From Chloroflexi bacterium UBA4730 (GTDB lineage: Bacteria; Chloroflexota; Limnocylindria; P2-11E), in contig DHJC01000057.1 in the NCBI GenBank assembly GCA_002404155.1, positions 65,458 to 129,457 on the forward strand: DNA of 64,000 nucleotides, read 5' to 3'. The notes below the pieces were generated by a model. The model made no database searches. It saw only the letters and a program-made list of their open reading frames with translations, and was not told the origin of the DNA. The translations under genes were made by a program, and so were the position numbers. Below, piece after piece: positions 8,045 to 17,736 of this stretch (its first letter is position 1; every line of letters begins with the position of its first letter).

Positions 8045-11000
8045 ATGCGTCGCCGTTTGCGCCTCGTGTCCCTGATCGCCCTCTTCACCCTCGGGGTCTT
8101 CCCGCACACCGCTGCGCCGGCCTCGGCCGCGCCGCGCGGCTCGGGCCATATCGTCGCCCGTGAGGTTACCCTCCCGCAGCCGGCCCTCGGTGCGAGCACG
8201 CTCTCGATGGATGCCGGGGTGCCGGCGGGCATCGCGTCGTCGCTCTCGATCGGATCGACCGGCGGCGGCACCCTCTCGTACACCTCGCCCGCGATCGCCG
8301 CGGACCAGCTCTTCGATCGGATCGGCCTGCACTGGACCGAGCCCGCCGGCACCGGCGACGCGATCGCCATCGAGGTGCGCACGTCGGCCGACGCGGCGGC
8401 GTGGAGCGACTGGGCCACGGTCACCGACGACGACGACATGTACGACGTCGGCCGCAACGAGCACTACGGCGCGCCGCTGCCGGTGAGCGCGGGCGCGCGC
8501 TTCGCGCAGTACCGCGCCTGGCTGCCGGGCGGTGACGCGAGCGCGCTCGCGCGCGTCGGCCTCACCTTCATGGACGTCAGCGATCTGAACGAGGGCCCGC
8601 TCGTGACGCTGCTCAACGACGTGCGCGGCGCGATCGCGGGTCTCGGGGACAGCTACGCGGCCGCCGCGCCGGTGGGCGTGTCGAAGGTCCTCACCCGTCA
8701 GGACTGGGCCGCCGACGAGTCACTGATGACGTGGACCCCGGAGTACAAGCGGGTGCAGAAGGCGATCGTGCATCACACCGCCGGTGACGACGGTGGAACG
8801 AACGTCGCCGCGACGATCCGCGCGATCTATTACTTCCACGCCATCACCCGCGGCTGGGGCGACATTGGGTACAACTACCTCGTCGACAAGTACGGCAACA
8901 TCTGGACCGGCCGGGCCGGTGGCGACCACGTCATCGGTGGTCACGCCTACGGTTGGAACAACGGCTCGTTCGGCGTCGCGGCCATCGGCCTGTACACCAC
9001 GACCAGCCCGACGCCGGCGATGGTCGGCGCGATCGCGAACATCATTGCGATCAAGTTCGCCCAGTTCGGCATCGCGCCGTACGGCGCCGACACGTTCACC
9101 CACCAGGAGCAGCGGACTGACGGCACGTGGGTGCCGGTCACCTCGAACCCGCCGAACATCCAGGGCCACCGCGACTCGAACTACATCGTCGGCCAGAACG
9201 GCGGCCAGACCGAGTGCCCCGGCACCGCGCTCTGGAACCAGCTCCCGACGATCCGCTCGCTCGCCCAGAGCGCCGTGAACAATGGCTACACGAACCTGGT
9301 CGCGCTCGAGCCGAACTTGCCGAAGGCGGGCCTCCCCGGATCGGTCGTGCAGGTCCAAACGACCGTGCTCAACCGCGGCGTGACCACGATCCCCGTCGGC
9401 ACCGCCGTCTCGTACAAGATCCTCCTGAAGGGCGCCCCGTACGTGAACCAGGGCGGCCAGGGCGTCATCGCCGCGGCCATCCCCCCCGGCGCGATCGGGA
9501 CCGCGACCGTGCCGTTCACCGTGCCCGTGATCGGCAACTACATCGTCCGCTGGGATCTGCAGTCCGGCGGTACCTGGTGGAACGCGCTCTATAACAACCC
9601 GTTCCGCGACATGAGCTTCCGCGCCGCCGACTGGAGCGCCGACTGGGTCAGCGACACCGTGCCGAGGACCTGGTTCTCCGGACAGACGATCCGGGTGAGC
9701 GTCACCGTCACGAACGACGGCGGGCGCGTCTGGGCGGCGACGGGCGTGAACCCGGTCGTGCTCGGCTACCGCTGGATCGATGACGCGACCGGCCGGGTCA
9801 CCGTCGGCGCGAACTTCGCGAACCTCGCGGCCGACGTCCAGGCCGGCCAGACGGTCACGCTCGGCATCGACGTGGCCGCGCCGATGACCGCGTCGGCGAG
9901 CTACACGATGGAGCTCGATCTCTACAAGCAGAACGAGTTCTGGTTCAAAGACAAGGGCATCCCGCCGGACCCCACCCCGACCGGCGTCGGCCCCGACTAC
10001 CGCGCGACATACGCGGTCGGCGCGGTGCCGCAGCTGCAGATCGGGCAGACGGTGGCCGTGCCGGTGACCGTCACGAACACCGGCCTCGGGGTCTTCCCGG
10101 CGGCCGGCGCGACGCCCGTCGACCTCAGCTACCACTGGTACGACCAGAGCGGGAAGCTGGTGGTGTGGGAAGGCCTGCGCACGGCGCTGCCCGCGGATCT
10201 GCGGCCCGGACAAACCGTCCCGCTCCAAGCGCAGGTGCAGTCGCCGCCGGACGGCGGCACGTACCAGCTGCGCTTCGATCTCGTCCTCGAGGGCGTCTCA
10301 TGGTTCAGCGTGCGCGGCACCGCCACCGGGAATGTGACCGCGACGGTGTGTTGCGGCAAGACCTTTGGCGCGCAGTACCAGCCGCAGGTGACGACGCTCG
10401 CGGTGTCCGGCGCCGGCGCGACGGTGCCGATCGCGCTCACCAACACCGGCAACTTCATCTGGGGCGCAGCCGGCGCGACGCCGGTCCACCTCGGCTACCA
10501 CTGGATCGACGGCGCGGGCACGGTCGTCGTCTGGGATGGCACGCGCTCGAGCCTCGCGGCCGACGTCGCGCCCGGCGCGAGCCAGACCGTGCAAGCGAAC
10601 ATCGCGTTCCCCGCCGCACCGGGCACGTACGTCCTCAAGTGGGACCTCGTGCAGGAGGGTGTCGCCTGGTTCTCGAGCAAGAACGTGCCGACGTTCGATC
10701 AACCGGTCACGGTGAGCCCGTCAACGGCCCAGAGCTACGCCGCGGCGGTCGATGCGAGCGGCATCCCGACCGCGATGGCCACGCGGATGACCACCACCGT
10801 CGCGGTGCGGGTCACGAACGCGTCGACGGTCGCGTGGGGATCGAACATCAATCTCAGCTATCACTGGCTCGATAGCGCGGGCACCGTCGTCACCTTCGAC
10901 GGCCTCCGCACGAGCGTCGCGGGTCTCGGCGCGGGACAGACGACCACCGCGTTCGCACGCATCCAAGGACCGGTCGCCGCCGGCGCGTACACGCTCCGGT

Positions 11001-11437
11001 TCGACGTGGTGCAGGAAGGCGTGGCCTGGTTCTCGAGCAAGGGCGCGACGTTCCCGTCGGTCGCCGAGCGCGTCGTGGTGCCGACGTTCGGCGCGGTGTA
11101 CACGGTGCCGGTCTCCGAACTCGGTCCGCGCGGCGCGACGATCACCGTGCCGGTCACGCTCACGAACGCCGGCTCGCTCACCTGGGATCCGGCCCAGCAG
11201 TTCGACCTCGCGTACCACCTCTTCACGCCGGCGGGCGCGGTCTTCGTCTGGGACGGCTCGCGCACGCTCCTGTCCGCGCTGGTCGCACCGGGCGCGTCGG
11301 TCACGGTGAACGCGACGGTCACGCTGCCCGCGACGCCCGGGGGCTTCGCGCTGAAGTTCGATCTCGTGCAGGAGGGCGTGTCCTGGTTCAGCGGCCAGGG
11401 AGTGCCCGCGGAGAGCATTAGCCTGACCGTTCAGTGA
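8045..11437 (+). CDS. Secreted N-acetylmuramoyl-L-alanine amidase (PGRP/Amidase_2) with six C-terminal modules
   Basis: Exported wall hydrolase of 1130 residues that should cut the lactyl amide between muramic acid and the stem peptide. It has a strong ribosome binding site and a signal peptide ending near ASA at about residue 28. After a beta-rich N-terminal region comes a PGRP domain at about residues 215-400. The zinc ligand pattern is present: His in IVHHTAG near 243, His in QGHRDSNY near 374 and Cys in ECPG near 390. Six modules follow: two divergent copies (one with ILLKGAPY, one with LGYRWID) and four canonical ones with YHWL-like, WDG and EGV.WFS signatures. Placement after the protease and SpoIID genes suggests one shared wall-bound function. 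Confidence 0.9.
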   Translation: MRRRLRLVSLIALFTLGVFPHTAAPASAAPRGSGHIVAREVTLPQPALGASTLSMDAGVPAGIASSLSIGSTGGGTLSYTSPAIAADQLFDRIGLHWTEPAGTGDAIAIEVRTSADAAAWSDWATVTDDDDMYDVGRNEHYGAPLPVSAGARFAQYRAWLPGGDASALARVGLTFMDVSDLNEGPLVTLLNDVRGAIAGLGDSYAAAAPVGVSKVLTRQDWAADESLMTWTPEYKRVQKAIVHHTAGDDGGTNVAATIRAIYYFHAITRGWGDIGYNYLVDKYGNIWTGRAGGDHVIGGHAYGWNNGSFGVAAIGLYTTTSPTPAMVGAIANIIAIKFAQFGIAPYGADTFTHQEQRTDGTWVPVTSNPPNIQGHRDSNYIVGQNGGQTECPGTALWNQLPTIRSLAQSAVNNGYTNLVALEPNLPKAGLPGSVVQVQTTVLNRGVTTIPVGTAVSYKILLKGAPYVNQGGQGVIAAAIPPGAIGTATVPFTVPVIGNYIVRWDLQSGGTWWNALYNNPFRDMSFRAADWSADWVSDTVPRTWFSGQTIRVSVTVTNDGGRVWAATGVNPVVLGYRWIDDATGRVTVGANFANLAADVQAGQTVTLGIDVAAPMTASASYTMELDLYKQNEFWFKDKGIPPDPTPTGVGPDYRATYAVGAVPQLQIGQTVAVPVTVTNTGLGVFPAAGATPVDLSYHWYDQSGKLVVWEGLRTALPADLRPGQTVPLQAQVQSPPDGGTYQLRFDLVLEGVSWFSVRGTATGNVTATVCCGKTFGAQYQPQVTTLAVSGAGATVPIALTNTGNFIWGAAGATPVHLGYHWIDGAGTVVVWDGTRSSLAADVAPGASQTVQANIAFPAAPGTYVLKWDLVQEGVAWFSSKNVPTFDQPVTVSPSTAQSYAAAVDASGIPTAMATRMTTTVAVRVTNASTVAWGSNINLSYHWLDSAGTVVTFDGLRTSVAGLGAGQTTTAFARIQGPVAAGAYTLRFDVVQEGVAWFSSKGATFPSVAERVVVPTFGAVYTVPVSELGPRGATITVPVTLTNAGSLTWDPAQQFDLAYHLFTPAGAVFVWDGSRTLLSALVAPGASVTVNATVTLPATPGGFALKFDLVQEGVSWFSGQGVPAESISLTVQ

Positions 11438-12570
11438 CCCGTCTCCGATTCCCCGTCGCGCTGCTCCTGCTTCTCGTGGGCGCCTTCATCGGACGCGCGA
11501 CCGCGCCCGAGACCGCGGCCGTAACGCCGACCTGGACGATCGCGGGCTCGCTCGCCGAAGCGCGTAACTACCCGCGGGTCACCGCACTCCCGAACGGCGA
11601 GCTCCTCGTCACCGGCGGCGTCGACCCGGCGTTCCCCGACATCGCGCGCGCGACGAACGAGCTCTTCGATCCGGTGCGCGGCACGAGCACGATCCTCCCG
11701 CCGGCCGGGCCGGGGCGGGTGAACCACACCGCGACGCTCGCCTGGGGCGATCGCGTCGTCGTCGCCGGCGGCACCGATTACTACTCCGGCGAGTGGCACG
11801 CGATGGATCGCGTCGACGTGTACCTGCCGGACGCACACGAATGGCTGCGCGCGGCGGCGATGCACCAGCCCCGCGGCGACCACGCCGCCGTGGCGCTGCG
11901 CGATGGCCGGGTCCTCGTCGCCGGCGGCGAGAACGGGAGCTTCATCTACCGGAGCGCCGAGCTCTACGACCCCTCGACGGACACCTGGACCGCGGCCGCG
12001 CCGATGCCGCGGGTGCGCACCCAGTTCCTCATGACGCTGCTGCCCGACGGTCGCGTGCTCGCGCTCGGGGGCCTCGAGGATCGCGGGGCGCCATCACGCA
12101 CGTCGGTCATCTATGACCCGCGCACCGATTCGTGGAGCGAGGGACCGCGCCTGCAGGACGACCGGGTCCTCTCCGCGCTCGCGACGCTGCCGAGCGGCGA
12201 CGTGCTCGTGATCGGCGGCCAGAAGAGCGCGAGCAACACCGCCGAGCGCTACGACTGGCGCCTCCACGAGTTCGTCTTCGCGGGCGTGCTCGTCGAGCCG
12301 CGCCTGGCCGCGGTCGCGGCGGGGCTCCCCGACGGGACCGTCGCGCTCGTGGGCGGCCTCCCCGATTCACCATCCCGCGTCGGCTTCGCGCCGACTGCGA
12401 ACGCCGAGCGCTGGGACGCCCACACGAACACCTGGAGCGAGCTGCCCGGCATCGCCGCGGGGCGCGCGCTCGGTGCGCTCGTCGTGAGCGGCGGCGACGC
12501 GTACCTCGTGGGTGCGGCGCTGACCGGCGAAGGTGCCGACCCGCAGATCGAGCGGCTGCGCGTCCAGTGA
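11434..12570 (+). CDS. Exported kelch-repeat protein
   Basis: The 378-residue product begins at a GTG that overlaps the amidase stop by four bases. A hydrophobic N-terminal segment (about residues 4-20) is a signal peptide or anchor. The rest is a kelch-type beta-propeller: about six blades with the spaced G-G, Y/F and W signature, for example LPNGELLVTGG, LRDGRVLVAGG, LPDGRVLALGG and LPSGDVLVIGG, each followed by YDP-TD-W. Kelch propellers bind proteins or glycans; some are oxidases, but no copper-radical residues of galactose oxidase can be picked out. Coupling to the amidase suggests a surface role. Confidence 0.85.
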   Translation: MTRLRFPVALLLLLVGAFIGRATAPETAAVTPTWTIAGSLAEARNYPRVTALPNGELLVTGGVDPAFPDIARATNELFDPVRGTSTILPPAGPGRVNHTATLAWGDRVVVAGGTDYYSGEWHAMDRVDVYLPDAHEWLRAAAMHQPRGDHAAVALRDGRVLVAGGENGSFIYRSAELYDPSTDTWTAAAPMPRVRTQFLMTLLPDGRVLALGGLEDRGAPSRTSVIYDPRTDSWSEGPRLQDDRVLSALATLPSGDVLVIGGQKSASNTAERYDWRLHEFVFAGVLVEPRLAAVAAGLPDGTVALVGGLPDSPSRVGFAPTANAERWDAHTNTWSELPGIAAGRALGALVVSGGDAYLVGAALTGEGADPQIERLRVQ

Positions 12571-12708
12571 CCGAACGGCCCCTCGACTTCTTGTCCCAAG
12601 ATCGACTGACTGTCAGAATTCCTGTCACGGCCGCGTATCACCCGCGCTCCCTGGTCGTTCATCCTTAGTGACGCTCCCGCGACGCATCCCGTAGGAGGAA
12701 GGCACTTC

Positions 12709-14496
12709 ATGCAGCGCACCCTTGTTCGCTTCGGTTTCGCCGCACTCGCGGCGCTCGGCCTCATCTTCGCCTCGTTCCCGACACCCGCCGCGGCCGTCGG
12801 GCTGATCGGCACGGTCCAAGGGCACGTCACCGACGCCGCCACCGGTCTCCCGATCGCGAATGCCTGTGTGTGGTTCGGCCCGGTGCACATCGTGCGCAGC
12901 GATCCGCTCACGAACTGCGTCTTCACCGACGGCGCGGGCTTCTATGCACATAGCTGGATCAACGGCCCGTCCACGATCCCGCTCACGTTCGAGAAGGACC
13001 CGACCTACCAGCAGAAGACGATCAACACCATCGTGAACTCCGACACCCCGGTCATCGTCGATGCCGCGCTGACCCCGACCGGCACCGCCGCGGGCTGCCA
13101 GGCCGCGACGGCCGGCACGCCGACCCGGACGCTCTACCTGCCGAACGTCACCAAGACGCTCGGCGGACCGGCAGGCTTCCAGACGCCGTTCATCGTGCAG
13201 AACACCGGCACCAGCTCGACGAACCTCGAGGTCACCTTCTACAGGTTCAGCGACGCGAGCTGCGTGACCCGCCGCACCGTGCCGAACCTCGCCCCAGGGG
13301 CGTCGTTCGCCGACGTACCGAACAACGACACCGATCTTCCGGACAACACCCAGTTCTCGGTGACCGTGCGGAGCTTCGGCAACACCGTCGTCTCCGTCGT
13401 GAACCAGCACAAGGGCACCATCGAGGCGGACGCGTACTCCGCGGCCGCGACCGGCGCGACCACCGTCTATCTGCCCAACGTGGTGCGCCGCTTCTACGGC
13501 TTCCACTCGCCGGCGATCATCCAGAACCTCGGCCAGGTATCGACGACCGTGACCGCGACGTACCAGAGCTTCGATGGAAGTGCGCCGACCAAGGTCTTCA
13601 GCCGCACGATCTCGCCCGGCCAGAGCAAATTCATTGAGCCGAACAGCGACGACCCGAACCTCGGCGCGCTCGGGCTCGTCGACGGCAAGCAGTACGCCGT
13701 CACGATCACCTCACCCCAGCCGGTGAGCGTCGTGCTCAACACCCACAACGACGACCCCGGCGTCGCGCTCCCGGTCTTCTACAGCGCGAACGGCATCTCG
13801 ACCGGCGCCGCGACCGTGTACGGCGCGTATGCCGTGAAGAACGCGAACGGCAATCGGGTCTCCACGATCGTCGTGCAGAACCTCAGCACCGCAGCCCTGA
13901 CGCCGAGCCTCACGTTCACCCCGCTCACCTCCGGCGGCGCGACCCAGACGTTCATGGCCCCCGTAGCGGTCCCGGTCGGTGGGTCGTGGGCCTACGACCC
14001 GCGGTTCATCAACGGCGTCGCGACGACCGACCAGACCAAGCTCTGCAGCGCGGCCGCGGCGAACTGCCTCGGGAACGGCGAGTACAGCTTCACCGCGCAG
14101 GGCAACGGCGGCAGCGTCGCCGCAATGGTGAACGTCATCGGCCCTGACTCCGCGATGGGCTACACCGCGAGCCCGACCCCGGCCGCCGCGTACAACCTGC
14201 CGAACGTCCTCGCGAGCTACGGCGGCTGGACGACGCCGATCTACCTGCAGAGCACCGGCGCGACCAGCGCCACGCTCACCTGGACCCCGTTCACCGGTGG
14301 CGCTTCGACGGTCCAGAACGTTCCGCTGCTCCCTGGGGCCTCCAAGAAAGTCGACCCGAACGTGTCAGTCGTTCAGGGCAGGCAATACGCGGTGACGGTG
14401 GCCGCTTCTGGTGGCAGCCTCGCTGCGATCGTCATGGAGCTCAACATCTCAGGTGGCGACAACGCGATGATCTACGGCGGCTTCCCGTCGCCGTAG
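12709..14496 (+). CDS. Secreted surface protein: CarboxypepD_reg-like domain plus four about 115-residue repeats
   Basis: Preceded by an excellent Shine-Dalgarno (TAGGAGGAAGG). The 595-residue product has a signal peptide ending near PAAAVG and an N-terminal regulatory-like Ig domain (VQGHVTDAATGLPIANACVW). Four repeats follow, each opening with a YLPNV-like strand (LYLPNVTKT, VYLPNVVRR, VYGAYAVKN, YNLPNVLAS). These continue with an I.VQN.G segment, a PG-S/K turn, and a closing stretch of the type YAVTV....G..AAIV. I know no enzyme with this pattern. It is probably a surface adhesin or structural protein. It ends at a strong hairpin, so it is the last gene of its transcript. Confidence 0.75.
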   Translation: MQRTLVRFGFAALAALGLIFASFPTPAAAVGLIGTVQGHVTDAATGLPIANACVWFGPVHIVRSDPLTNCVFTDGAGFYAHSWINGPSTIPLTFEKDPTYQQKTINTIVNSDTPVIVDAALTPTGTAAGCQAATAGTPTRTLYLPNVTKTLGGPAGFQTPFIVQNTGTSSTNLEVTFYRFSDASCVTRRTVPNLAPGASFADVPNNDTDLPDNTQFSVTVRSFGNTVVSVVNQHKGTIEADAYSAAATGATTVYLPNVVRRFYGFHSPAIIQNLGQVSTTVTATYQSFDGSAPTKVFSRTISPGQSKFIEPNSDDPNLGALGLVDGKQYAVTITSPQPVSVVLNTHNDDPGVALPVFYSANGISTGAATVYGAYAVKNANGNRVSTIVVQNLSTAALTPSLTFTPLTSGGATQTFMAPVAVPVGGSWAYDPRFINGVATTDQTKLCSAAAANCLGNGEYSFTAQGNGGSVAAMVNVIGPDSAMGYTASPTPAAAYNLPNVLASYGGWTTPIYLQSTGATSATLTWTPFTGGASTVQNVPLLPGASKKVDPNVSVVQGRQYAVTVAASGGSLAAIVMELNISGGDNAMIYGGFPSP

Positions 14497-14522
14497 CGAT
14501 CCGGCGATCCAATGACCGAACG

Positions 14523-14556
14523 CGAAGGGCATCGGCTGCGAAGCCGATGCCCTTCG
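14523..14556 (+). terminator. 15-bp perfect hairpin after the repeat protein
   Basis: CGAAGGGCATCGGCT (14523-14537) pairs perfectly with AGCCGATGCCCTTCG (14542-14556) across a GCGA loop. No T tract follows, so it may stop polymerase weakly or stabilise the mRNA end. Confidence 0.75.
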
Positions 14557-14606
14557 ACGCGAACGCAGGCATTGATGTCGCTTGCGCGGTTGAATAGGCT
14601 GGTTCA

Positions 14607-15221
14607 GTGAGGGCCCCGAGTGCGCTCGCCTTTTCGGCCATCCGGAGCGAAGGGCGGGCCGGCGCACCGGTCCCTGTGGCGCTCGGGATCGCATCGGACG
14701 TTCAGATCCTTGCGCTCGCGCGCGAGGATGCCCACCGAGCGGTGGAAGTCATCTACTCCGCCTACAAGATGCGCGTCTACACGTTCCTGCTCAGGTTCAC
14801 CGCCGATCCGGAGCTGTCGGACGACATCGTGCAGGAGACGTTCACCAAAGCCCTCTCCGCGCTCCCGGGTCTTCCCCCTGATCAGCGGATCCTTCCTTGG
14901 CTGTACCGCGTCGCGCACAATGCCGCGGTCGACCAGCTGCGGCGCCGCCGGCGGTTTACCTGGATCCGTCTGCCGAAGATCGCGGGGACCCGACACGAGC
15001 GAGCTCGGGATGGCGACGAGCAGTCGCTCCCAGAGCGCGAGCACATCAAGAAAGTCCTCAAGACGCTGCCGCCGCAGAACGCCGCGGCGCTCCTTCTTCA
15101 TGCGCTCGAGGGCTATAGCTACAAGGAGATCGCCGAGATCCAGGGCTGCAGCATGACGGCCGTGCGAAGCCGTATCGCGAGAGCGCGAGAGGCCTTCCGC
15201 GAGGAGTACGCGACAAACTAG
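14607..15221 (+). CDS. ECF-type RNA polymerase sigma factor
   Basis: Sigma-70 family factor of 204 residues with only regions 2 and 4. Region 2 is at about residues 50-85 (VYTFLLRFTADPELSDDIVQ, then ETF.KAL) and region 4 at about 145-200 (LPPQNAAALLLHALEGYSYK followed by the EIAEIQGCSMTAVRSRIARA helix-turn-helix). It starts at GTG 14607. The anti-sigma factor begins 25 bases after its stop, the typical ECF/anti-sigma arrangement. It likely controls an envelope response; the surface-protein genes on either side are obvious candidate targets, but I could not identify a shared promoter. Confidence 0.9.
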   Translation: MRAPSALAFSAIRSEGRAGAPVPVALGIASDVQILALAREDAHRAVEVIYSAYKMRVYTFLLRFTADPELSDDIVQETFTKALSALPGLPPDQRILPWLYRVAHNAAVDQLRRRRRFTWIRLPKIAGTRHERARDGDEQSLPEREHIKKVLKTLPPQNAAALLLHALEGYSYKEIAEIQGCSMTAVRSRIARAREAFREEYATN

Positions 15222-15245
15222 ACCGGCCGTTCGTCATAGGTCCAA

Positions 15246-17675
15246 GTGGACGCTAGCTCTCACGCTGCCCTAGAGGCGCTGTCGGCCTTCGTTGACGGCG
15301 AGCTGGATCCGGCCGAGGGGCATCGGATCCAGACGCATGTCGACGCCTGCGCCAGCTGTTCCGCGCGCGTCGCGGAGTTCGCGCGGATCTCGAACAGTCT
15401 GGCCGTCGGGCAATCGGGGTACCCCGAGTGCGCGCTGATCTCGTCCTTTGTCGACGGCGAGGGGAGCCTCATCGAGCGCCGGGCGGCCTCATCCCACCTC
15501 GGGAGCTGCGCGGCGTGCAGAGCGGCACTCGTTGCGTTCCGCGCGACCGACTCGACGCTCCGCTCGCTCCCCATGCTGACGCCTTCACCGCGAACCGACG
15601 CACATGTTGCCGCGCTCGCCGGAAATGCTCCGATCGGCCGCAGGCCCAAGCTGGGATTCGGATGGGCGATGCCGCGGATCGCGATCGCCGCGGCCGCGGC
15701 AGGCCTGGTCCTGCTGTCGTCGTTGAACACACCTCCCGGTGCACTCTCCCGTCTGCCCGTCGACGGCGCGCTCGTCGCGTCGGCGCAGCAGGCGGTCTTC
15801 AATCCCAGGACGAACACGTTGTATGTGCTCGACGCCGAGCGCGGCGAGGTCGCCGCCGTGGACGCCTCGACCAGGGTCGAGCAGGCGCGGATCGTCGTCG
15901 GCGGCAGGCCGAGCGCCCTCGCGCTCAATGTGACGGCGAACACCGTCCTGGTGCTGGACGGCAGTCAGAAGCGGTTGACGGAGATCGATGCGTCAAACAA
16001 CACGGTCGTGTCGGCCGGCCGCATCGACGTCAGCGGCACCCCGACGAGCATGCGCGTCGATCCACAGGGTCGGATCGTTGTGTCTTCGGTCCTCGCGCCC
16101 TCGACCGCAGGGTCCGGCTCGCCGGAGCCTGCGCCCGCAGGTCAAGTGACGGTGTTCGACAGCGCCAGCAAGCAGGTCGAGTCGGTGAAGACGGTCGATG
16201 TCGCTCCCCAATCCGTGGTGTTCGACCCGGCCGGCAAGCGCGCATTGCTCCTCTCCGCTGACGCAACGACCGTCGCGGACGCCGCTACCTACCGCGCGAT
16301 CGATCAGCTGCCGGCGGGCATCGCCGCGACGTTCGATGTGTCGGGCCGACGCATCGCAGTGCTCGCCGCGCGTGATGGCGCTGCGGAGCTCATGCTCTTC
16401 GGCGATGCCGGCACCACGTCCATTCCGATGGTCGGTGTGCCGGTCGCCGTGATCGCTCTTCCGGACGGTGGCTTCGGTGTCCTGGTCCGCGCCGGGTCCG
16501 GCGGACGTATCACGATCGTCGGGCCGGACGCCAAGGTGCGGTCGACGATCGACGTCGCGCTGTCTGGCAGCGAGATCACGTTCGATGCGGCGACGGCCCG
16601 GTTCGCGGTCATCGGTGGCGGTGGTGTCGCGTACGCGACGGTGAGTCCGACCGATGTCGCGGCGGCGCGGCCGACCGAAGCGAGTGCGCCGTCGGGCGCG
16701 CCGTCTCCGACCCCGGTGGCCACTCCCGCTCCCTCACCGTCGCCCGCTGCCCAGCGGTCGCCGGAGCCGCCCGTAGTCGCTTCGCTCGGATCGGTACCGC
16801 CGGGGGCCCAGCTGGCGTGGACTGGCCTGTACCGGCTTGAGGTGCCGGGTAATCACCGACCGCTTCGGGTTGCCGGATCCGGGGCCCGCATCTGGTTCGT
16901 TGACCAGACGATGGCGCTCGCGAGCATTGACACAGCGACAGCCGCGGTGTCCGTTGCGGCGCGCCTTCCCACGAACTGGACCGTCGGAGACCTTCTTGTC
17001 GGTGATCGTCTCGTGGTGGCGATCGATCCGCTGCACGGTCGGGTGGCCGTCTACGACAAGACGCTCGAGCGCTTCGACCTCTTCGATTTCACGTTCGCCC
17101 AGAGCGCGCGTTCCTTCGCGCTTGGGCCGGATGACTGGTTGTGGATGGCGGCTCCCCAAGGCGGGACCCTGATCGCGCTGGATGTGCGGGCGAAGCGTGC
17201 CCAGGCCGTTGACACGGGGGCGACTGGGATCAGCTCGATCTCCGTCGATAGCGGCGGACGGGTCTCGTACGCGGATGCCGTGCGGAAGGTGCTCGGCACG
17301 TACGACGAGGTCAGCCATCGGCTGAGTGAGGTCCCTCTCGCACGGGTCGGCCGGGTCACAAGCCTATTGACCGATGGCGCCGGCAGTCGCTGGGCTGGCA
17401 CCGATGCGGGTGAGCTGATCGTCCAACGCGCCGACGGCAACTCGAATGTGGTCTTCGCGCCAGGTCCGATCCAGGTCCTCGAGCTTGACGGCGCAGGCGT
17501 TCTCTGGTTCGCAAGCGCGACCGCCGCCGGAGTCGCATTCGGCCCCGCCGCCGATCTCGCACGAGCGCAGCTTGGGCCCGGTACCCTGACTGGGCTGGCG
17601 TTCGATAGCCAGGGATCGGCCTGGGCGGCGGACTCCCGTGACGGCGTATTTTACATCGTGAAAGCCGCCCGATAG
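15246..17675 (+). CDS. Transmembrane anti-sigma factor with two zinc fingers and a large beta-propeller sensor
   Basis: An 809-residue partner of the sigma factor before it. Two zinc-binding anti-sigma fingers are present, both as H-x3-C-x2-C: His31/Cys35/Cys38 and His84/Cys88/Cys91. One membrane segment lies at about residues 144-162. The rest is extracytoplasmic: repeated propeller-like strands (VFNPRTNTLYVLDAERGEVA, ALNVTANTVLVLDG, VFDPAGKRALLLSA), a Pro/Ser/Ala-rich linker near residues 475-510, and a second set of propeller strands. Anti-sigma factors are commonly 200-300 residues, so the sensor part is very large. It probably reads a wall or surface state and releases sigma; the signal is unknown. 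Confidence 0.88.
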   Translation: MDASSHAALEALSAFVDGELDPAEGHRIQTHVDACASCSARVAEFARISNSLAVGQSGYPECALISSFVDGEGSLIERRAASSHLGSCAACRAALVAFRATDSTLRSLPMLTPSPRTDAHVAALAGNAPIGRRPKLGFGWAMPRIAIAAAAAGLVLLSSLNTPPGALSRLPVDGALVASAQQAVFNPRTNTLYVLDAERGEVAAVDASTRVEQARIVVGGRPSALALNVTANTVLVLDGSQKRLTEIDASNNTVVSAGRIDVSGTPTSMRVDPQGRIVVSSVLAPSTAGSGSPEPAPAGQVTVFDSASKQVESVKTVDVAPQSVVFDPAGKRALLLSADATTVADAATYRAIDQLPAGIAATFDVSGRRIAVLAARDGAAELMLFGDAGTTSIPMVGVPVAVIALPDGGFGVLVRAGSGGRITIVGPDAKVRSTIDVALSGSEITFDAATARFAVIGGGGVAYATVSPTDVAAARPTEASAPSGAPSPTPVATPAPSPSPAAQRSPEPPVVASLGSVPPGAQLAWTGLYRLEVPGNHRPLRVAGSGARIWFVDQTMALASIDTATAAVSVAARLPTNWTVGDLLVGDRLVVAIDPLHGRVAVYDKTLERFDLFDFTFAQSARSFALGPDDWLWMAAPQGGTLIALDVRAKRAQAVDTGATGISSISVDSGGRVSYADAVRKVLGTYDEVSHRLSEVPLARVGRVTSLLTDGAGSRWAGTDAGELIVQRADGNSNVVFAPGPIQVLELDGAGVLWFASATAAGVAFGPAADLARAQLGPGTLTGLAFDSQGSAWAADSRDGVFYIVKAAR

Positions 17676-17736
17676 CAAGATGCGACAAATCGACCCACTC
17701 ATCCGTCTTTCCAACAGAGCGGGGCCCGTTCACCTG

